From NCBI GenBank assembly GCA_900753285.1, contig CAADYN010000003.1:1-18291 (forward strand): DNA of 18,291 bases. The letters run 5' to 3'. Every line of letters starts with the position of its first letter. The stretch's first letter is position 1. A model generated the notes under the pieces. That model saw only the letters and a list, made by a program, of their open reading frames with translations. It searched no databases and had not been told where the DNA came from. This document shows, one piece after another, positions 15,966 through 18,291 of the stretch. A program made the translations under genes and the position numbers. This DNA is from Clostridia bacterium. GTDB taxonomy: Bacteria > Bacillota > Clostridia > Oscillospirales > CAG-272.

Positions 15966-15992
15966 GTAAAAAGACGGTATTTCAACCGCCTT
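15966..15992 (-). terminator. Strong intrinsic terminator after the murA-DUF1858 unit, adjoining trmK
   Basis: On the minus strand AAGGCGGT (15992-15985) pairs fully with ACCGTCTT (15978-15971), with one G-U pair and a six-base loop, and the 3' arm runs straight into a T run (TTTTTAC). This is a textbook terminator shape. It lies 15 bases after the DUF1858 stop and only about eight bases before the trmK ATG. Confidence 0.82.
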
Positions 15993-16007
15993 GATTACTT
16001 TATTCGA

Positions 16008-16220
16008 TTACTTATTGTCGTTTTTATGCTCGAAGTAGTCCTTGAGGTTTTCGATAAGCTCATCCGGGTCAACGCCGTGAACCTCGCAAGCCTCTTCAAT
16101 TGACTCCATTCTCGATACGGGGCAGTCGATGCAGTGCATTCCGCAGTCCATGAATACCTCCGCTGTCTCGGGGTCAAAGTCTACTATATCGCCGATTACG
16201 GTTTCGCGTGTTATTTCCAT
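16008..16220 (-). CDS. DUF1858 domain protein (small CxxC protein)
   Basis: The 70-residue protein is the whole of a DUF1858 domain. It starts MEITRETVIGDIVDFDPETAEVF, has the cysteine cluster CGMHCIDCP (three Cys within eight residues) and ends in an acidic helix (DPDELIENLKDYFE). Such domains occur alone or fused to hybrid-cluster or other redox proteins and are thought to bind a metal or form a disulphide; the role is not established. GGAG eight bases before the ATG is a good ribosome binding site. The gene is 14 bases after the murA stop and before a strong terminator, so it is the last gene of the murA unit. A link with peptidoglycan synthesis is not evident. Confidence 0.9.
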   Translation of the reverse strand: MEITRETVIGDIVDFDPETAEVFMDCGMHCIDCPVSRMESIEEACEVHGVDPDELIENLKDYFEHKNDNK

Positions 16221-16234
16221 TTTATTTTCTCCGT

Positions 16235-17524
16235 TCAGTTCGCTTTTTGAATTTCGACGTTATCGGGAAGAACCACCTTCTCAATATCCGCGCCGAGAGA
16301 TTTAAGTTTTTCACAGATATTATCATACCCTCTCTCGATAAGTCTAATCTCGGAAATATCTGTCTTTCCCTTGCAGGTCAGCGCCGCGATGAGTACCGCA
16401 ACTCCGCCTCTGAGGTCTGTCGCGATGACGGGAGCGGGGGAGAGAGGTGCTCCGCCTTCGATAACGACTATTCTTCCGTCGACCTTGATTCTCGCGCCCA
16501 TTCTCTTCAGCTCTTCGACATAACGGAAACGGTTTTCGTATATGCTTTCGTTGATATAGCTTGTTCCTTCGGCAAGACATAGAAGAGCGGTCATCTGCGG
16601 GTGCATATCAGTCGGAAATCCGGGGTACGGGAGAGTTTTTACGTTGGTCTTTTTTATCTTTTCTCCGGCAGTAACGTGAACCGCGTCGTCGAATTCTTCA
16701 ACCGTTGCGCCCGTTTCAATGAGCTTTGCGGTGATGGATTCAAGGTGCTTCGGGATGACATTGCTGACTCTTACCGAACCGCCCGTCGCTACAGCCGCCA
16801 CCATGAACGAGCCTGCTTCAATCATATCGGGAATGATGGCGTAGGTACAGCCGTGAAGCTCCTTTACGCCCTTAATCTTGATAACATCCGAGCCGGCGCC
16901 GCTTATCTTTGCTCCGCAGGTATTGAGGAAGTTCGCGCAGTCGACAATATGCGGCTCTCTTGCGGCGTTGTCGATAATAGTCGTTCCCTCAGCAGTTGCC
17001 GCGGCTATCATAATGTTAAGTGTTGCTCCGACTGTCGACACGTCGAAGAATATGTTAGTGCCGACCGCGCCGTTGTCCGACTCGATTTCAATATATCCGC
17101 CGTCGGTTGTAACGCGTCCCCCGAGAGCTTCAAAGCCTTTAATATGCTGGTCGATAGGTCTGACGCCGAAGTTGCAGCCTCCGGGATAACCTACTCTCGC
17201 ACGACCGAATCTTCCGAATTCCGCGCCGAGGAGGTAATATGAGCCGCGTATTTTTCTCACAAGCTCGTAGTCGCTCCTGCCGGCTTCTACATCGGTACAG
17301 TCTATTTCATATGTCGTGGGACCGAGCATTTTTATTTCCGCTCCGATTCCGCGAAGAATTTCAAAAGAATATGTTATATCGGAAATTGCGGGTATATTTT
17401 CAAGTACGCATTTGCCGCGCACGAGCACACAGGCGTATATTATAGGCAGAGCCGCGTTTTTCGAGCCGGATATCTCGACCTGACCGAAAAGCGGATTGCC
17501 GCCGTTTACAATTATTTTTTCCAT
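16235..17524 (-). CDS. murA: UDP-N-acetylglucosamine 1-carboxyvinyltransferase MurA
   Basis: MurA transfers enolpyruvate from phosphoenolpyruvate to UDP-GlcNAc, the first committed step of peptidoglycan synthesis, in the cytoplasm. The 429 residues match the family in full. Lys22 in GSKNAALP, Cys117 in YPGGCNFGVRP (the residue attacked by fosfomycin, so no built-in resistance by Cys-to-Asp), Arg122, the Asp in GFPTDMHPQ and RGYDN near the end are all present. The start ATG has a somewhat distant AAAGG 12 bases upstream. The promoter region is about 100 bases upstream and carries a terminator-like hairpin in the leader, which may adjust expression. DUF1858 follows in the same unit. Firmicutes often have two murA genes; which copy this is cannot be told from the window. 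Confidence 0.96.
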   Translation of the reverse strand: MEKIIVNGGNPLFGQVEISGSKNAALPIIYACVLVRGKCVLENIPAISDITYSFEILRGIGAEIKMLGPTTYEIDCTDVEAGRSDYELVRKIRGSYYLLGAEFGRFGRARVGYPGGCNFGVRPIDQHIKGFEALGGRVTTDGGYIEIESDNGAVGTNIFFDVSTVGATLNIMIAAATAEGTTIIDNAAREPHIVDCANFLNTCGAKISGAGSDVIKIKGVKELHGCTYAIIPDMIEAGSFMVAAVATGGSVRVSNVIPKHLESITAKLIETGATVEEFDDAVHVTAGEKIKKTNVKTLPYPGFPTDMHPQMTALLCLAEGTSYINESIYENRFRYVEELKRMGARIKVDGRIVVIEGGAPLSPAPVIATDLRGGVAVLIAALTCKGKTDISEIRLIERGYDNICEKLKSLGADIEKVVLPDNVEIQKAN

Positions 17525-17585
17525 TAAACAACCAAGCCTTTCATTTTACAGCTAAGGCGATATACAGAGAGACGTTTTGACTGCG

Positions 17586-17614
17586 AAAAAACAAGGTGCG
17601 AAAACATCTCACCT
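17586..17614 (-). terminator. Terminator-like hairpin in the murA leader
   Basis: On the minus strand AGGTG (17614-17610) pairs with CACCT (17598-17594) around an 11-base loop, then TTGTTTTTT follows. The stem is only five pairs. It starts at or next to the expected transcription start of the murA promoter, so it could be an attenuator of murA or simply the end of the upstream transcript. Confidence 0.4.
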
Positions 17615-17619
17615 GCTAT

Positions 17620-17628
17620 ATTATAACA
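17620..17628 (-). promoter_or_regulatory. Extended -10 promoter, probably for murA
   Basis: On the minus strand TG-T-TATAAT (17628-17620) is a perfect extended -10 element. The corresponding -35 region (TTTCAT at 17 bases) is poor, which is tolerated with an extended -10. The start site would be near 17613, about 88 bases before the murA ATG. Confidence 0.55.
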
Positions 17629-17720
17629 GTTAATGCACAATAATGAAAGAGATTTTTCGAGGATTTTCATAAAATTAATACTTCATGACAATTTTGCACA
17701 TTTTGCCGTCATTTTGAAAG

Positions 17721-18291
17721 TCATTTTTTCGTATAAATCGTACCATCTATGGCATTATATATAAGTTCTCCGGCGTTGTCTGTGACTACCTTCATGCATG
17801 GGATAAGACAAAAATCCTCGTTTTCCCCGTAGGTATAAAGGGAATAGCACTTCTCGATAGCCTTTATTGTGACTTCATCCTCCGACGCTCCGAGTTCCTT
17901 TTTCACATTAAACAGTATATTTATAATGTCACACAGTTGTGCGGAATATGAGTCCCCTATGGTAAGAAAACACCACGTTCCCGACGCCGATATGACTTCC
18001 CCGCCCTCGACCGTGCAGAAAACCTTGTTGTCGTTCACCTCGACCCCGCCGATGCTTCTCGAACACAGCGCGTAGTATTTGCCGCCGTTTTCCCATATTC
18101 TCTCAACCGAGGTGATAATGTCCATGCTTCCGCCAACCTTGAATTCCTCGCTTCCGCGCTCCATGAAATCGGTGACGACTGAGGTTATCTCGGCTATTTT
18201 CTGCTCGCTCGGACGTTCGGAGAAGTTGTCGGCAATGACCGCGTCTGTTACGTTTTCGGTTTTTCCGCTCCTTGTGTATCTGAACGAAAAG
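17721..18291 (-). CDS. Partial gene, YycI-like regulatory or PepSY-like protein (tentative)
   Basis: The frame runs open from the window edge (18291) to a TGA at 17723-17721, so 189 C-terminal residues are visible and the start is missing; the ATG at 18164 is internal. No catalytic motif is seen. The segment VISASGTWCFLTIGDSYSAQLCDIINILFNVKKELG and the ending LIPCMKVVTDNAGELIYNAIDGTIYTKK are split here as SGTWCFLTIGDSYSAQL and KVVTDNAGELIYNAIDG. The latter is a PepSY/YycI-like final beta hairpin, in which a short extracellular domain ends in a fold such as is found in YycI, the membrane regulator of the WalRK two-component system. The downstream murA fits a cell-wall neighbourhood. The identity is weak; a plain hypothetical extracytoplasmic protein is the alternative. 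Confidence 0.5.
   Translation of the reverse strand, partial: FSFRYTRSGKTENVTDAVIADNFSERPSEQKIAEITSVVTDFMERGSEEFKVGGSMDIITSVERIWENGGKYYALCSRSIGGVEVNDNKVFCTVEGGEVISASGTWCFLTIGDSYSAQLCDIINILFNVKKELGASEDEVTIKAIEKCYSLYTYGENEDFCLIPCMKVVTDNAGELIYNAIDGTIYTKK

Noticed and set aside
17524..17544. Six-codon leader peptide frame (MKGLVV) ending in TAATG at the murA start
   Set aside because: It has no ribosome binding site of its own and contains the likely one for murA; such a short frame is expected by chance.
1..18291. tRNA, rRNA, CRISPR array, insertion sequence or prophage
   Set aside because: No cloverleaf-like sequence, regular spaced repeats, transposase or phage protein was seen on either strand.

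Overview
The window looks like chromosomal DNA of a Clostridia-class Firmicute, probably a gut or rumen member of the Oscillospiraceae/Ruminococcaceae type. This rests on the gene content (TrmK next to a NIF3-family protein, a radical SAM/PDZ DUF512 protein followed by Der and PlsY, a BlaI/BlaR1-like pair, MurA), on strong AGGAGG-type ribosome binding sites and on consensus sigma-A promoters. The species is inference; no rRNA or other marker is present. UGA acts as an ordinary stop here: five genes end with it.

Layout. (1) Positions 1-2492, plus strand: the 3' end of a zinc alcohol dehydrogenase related to L-sorbose-1-phosphate reductase, a GH43 glycosidase gene broken by one in-frame TGA exactly where the family has Trp, then a LysR regulator with its own promoter. 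This is a small carbohydrate-use block. (2) A two-sided terminator at about 2517-2559, where the strands converge. (3) Positions 5379-2561, minus strand: a BlaI-type repressor and an M56 metalloprotease antirepressor behind a perfect TTGACA-N17-TATAAT promoter. The antirepressor's 417-residue extracellular domain is not the penicillin-binding domain of BlaR1, so the signal is unknown. (4) Positions 13375-5550, minus strand: six genes in tight succession behind one strong promoter: DUF512 radical SAM protein, der, plsY, an uncharacterised methyltransferase, a PHP-domain protein and a class II aldolase/short-chain dehydrogenase fusion. Housekeeping genes (ribosome assembly, phospholipid synthesis) appear to share a transcript with sugar-phosphate catabolic genes. 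(5) Positions 15959-13551, minus strand: trmK, a NIF3-family gene and an AEC-family permease, ended by a good intrinsic terminator. (6) Positions 17524-16008, minus strand: murA and a small DUF1858 gene, ended by a strong terminator that lies just before trmK. (7) From 18291 down to 17721: the 3' part of a gene whose product weakly resembles YycI-type regulators of the WalRK cell-wall system.

Functional reading. The sorbose-phosphate reductase-like enzyme on one side of the BlaI/BlaR pair and the sorbitol-6-phosphate dehydrogenase-like half of the fusion enzyme on the other suggest polyol or keto-sugar phosphate metabolism; the substrates cannot be fixed from sequence. The most novel-looking parts are the non-beta-lactam BlaR-like sensor with its palindrome-rich promoter and the PHP/aldolase-SDR pair inside a housekeeping operon. 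No rRNA, tRNA, CRISPR array, insertion sequence or phage gene was seen, and no stretch longer than about 200 bases lacks a gene.
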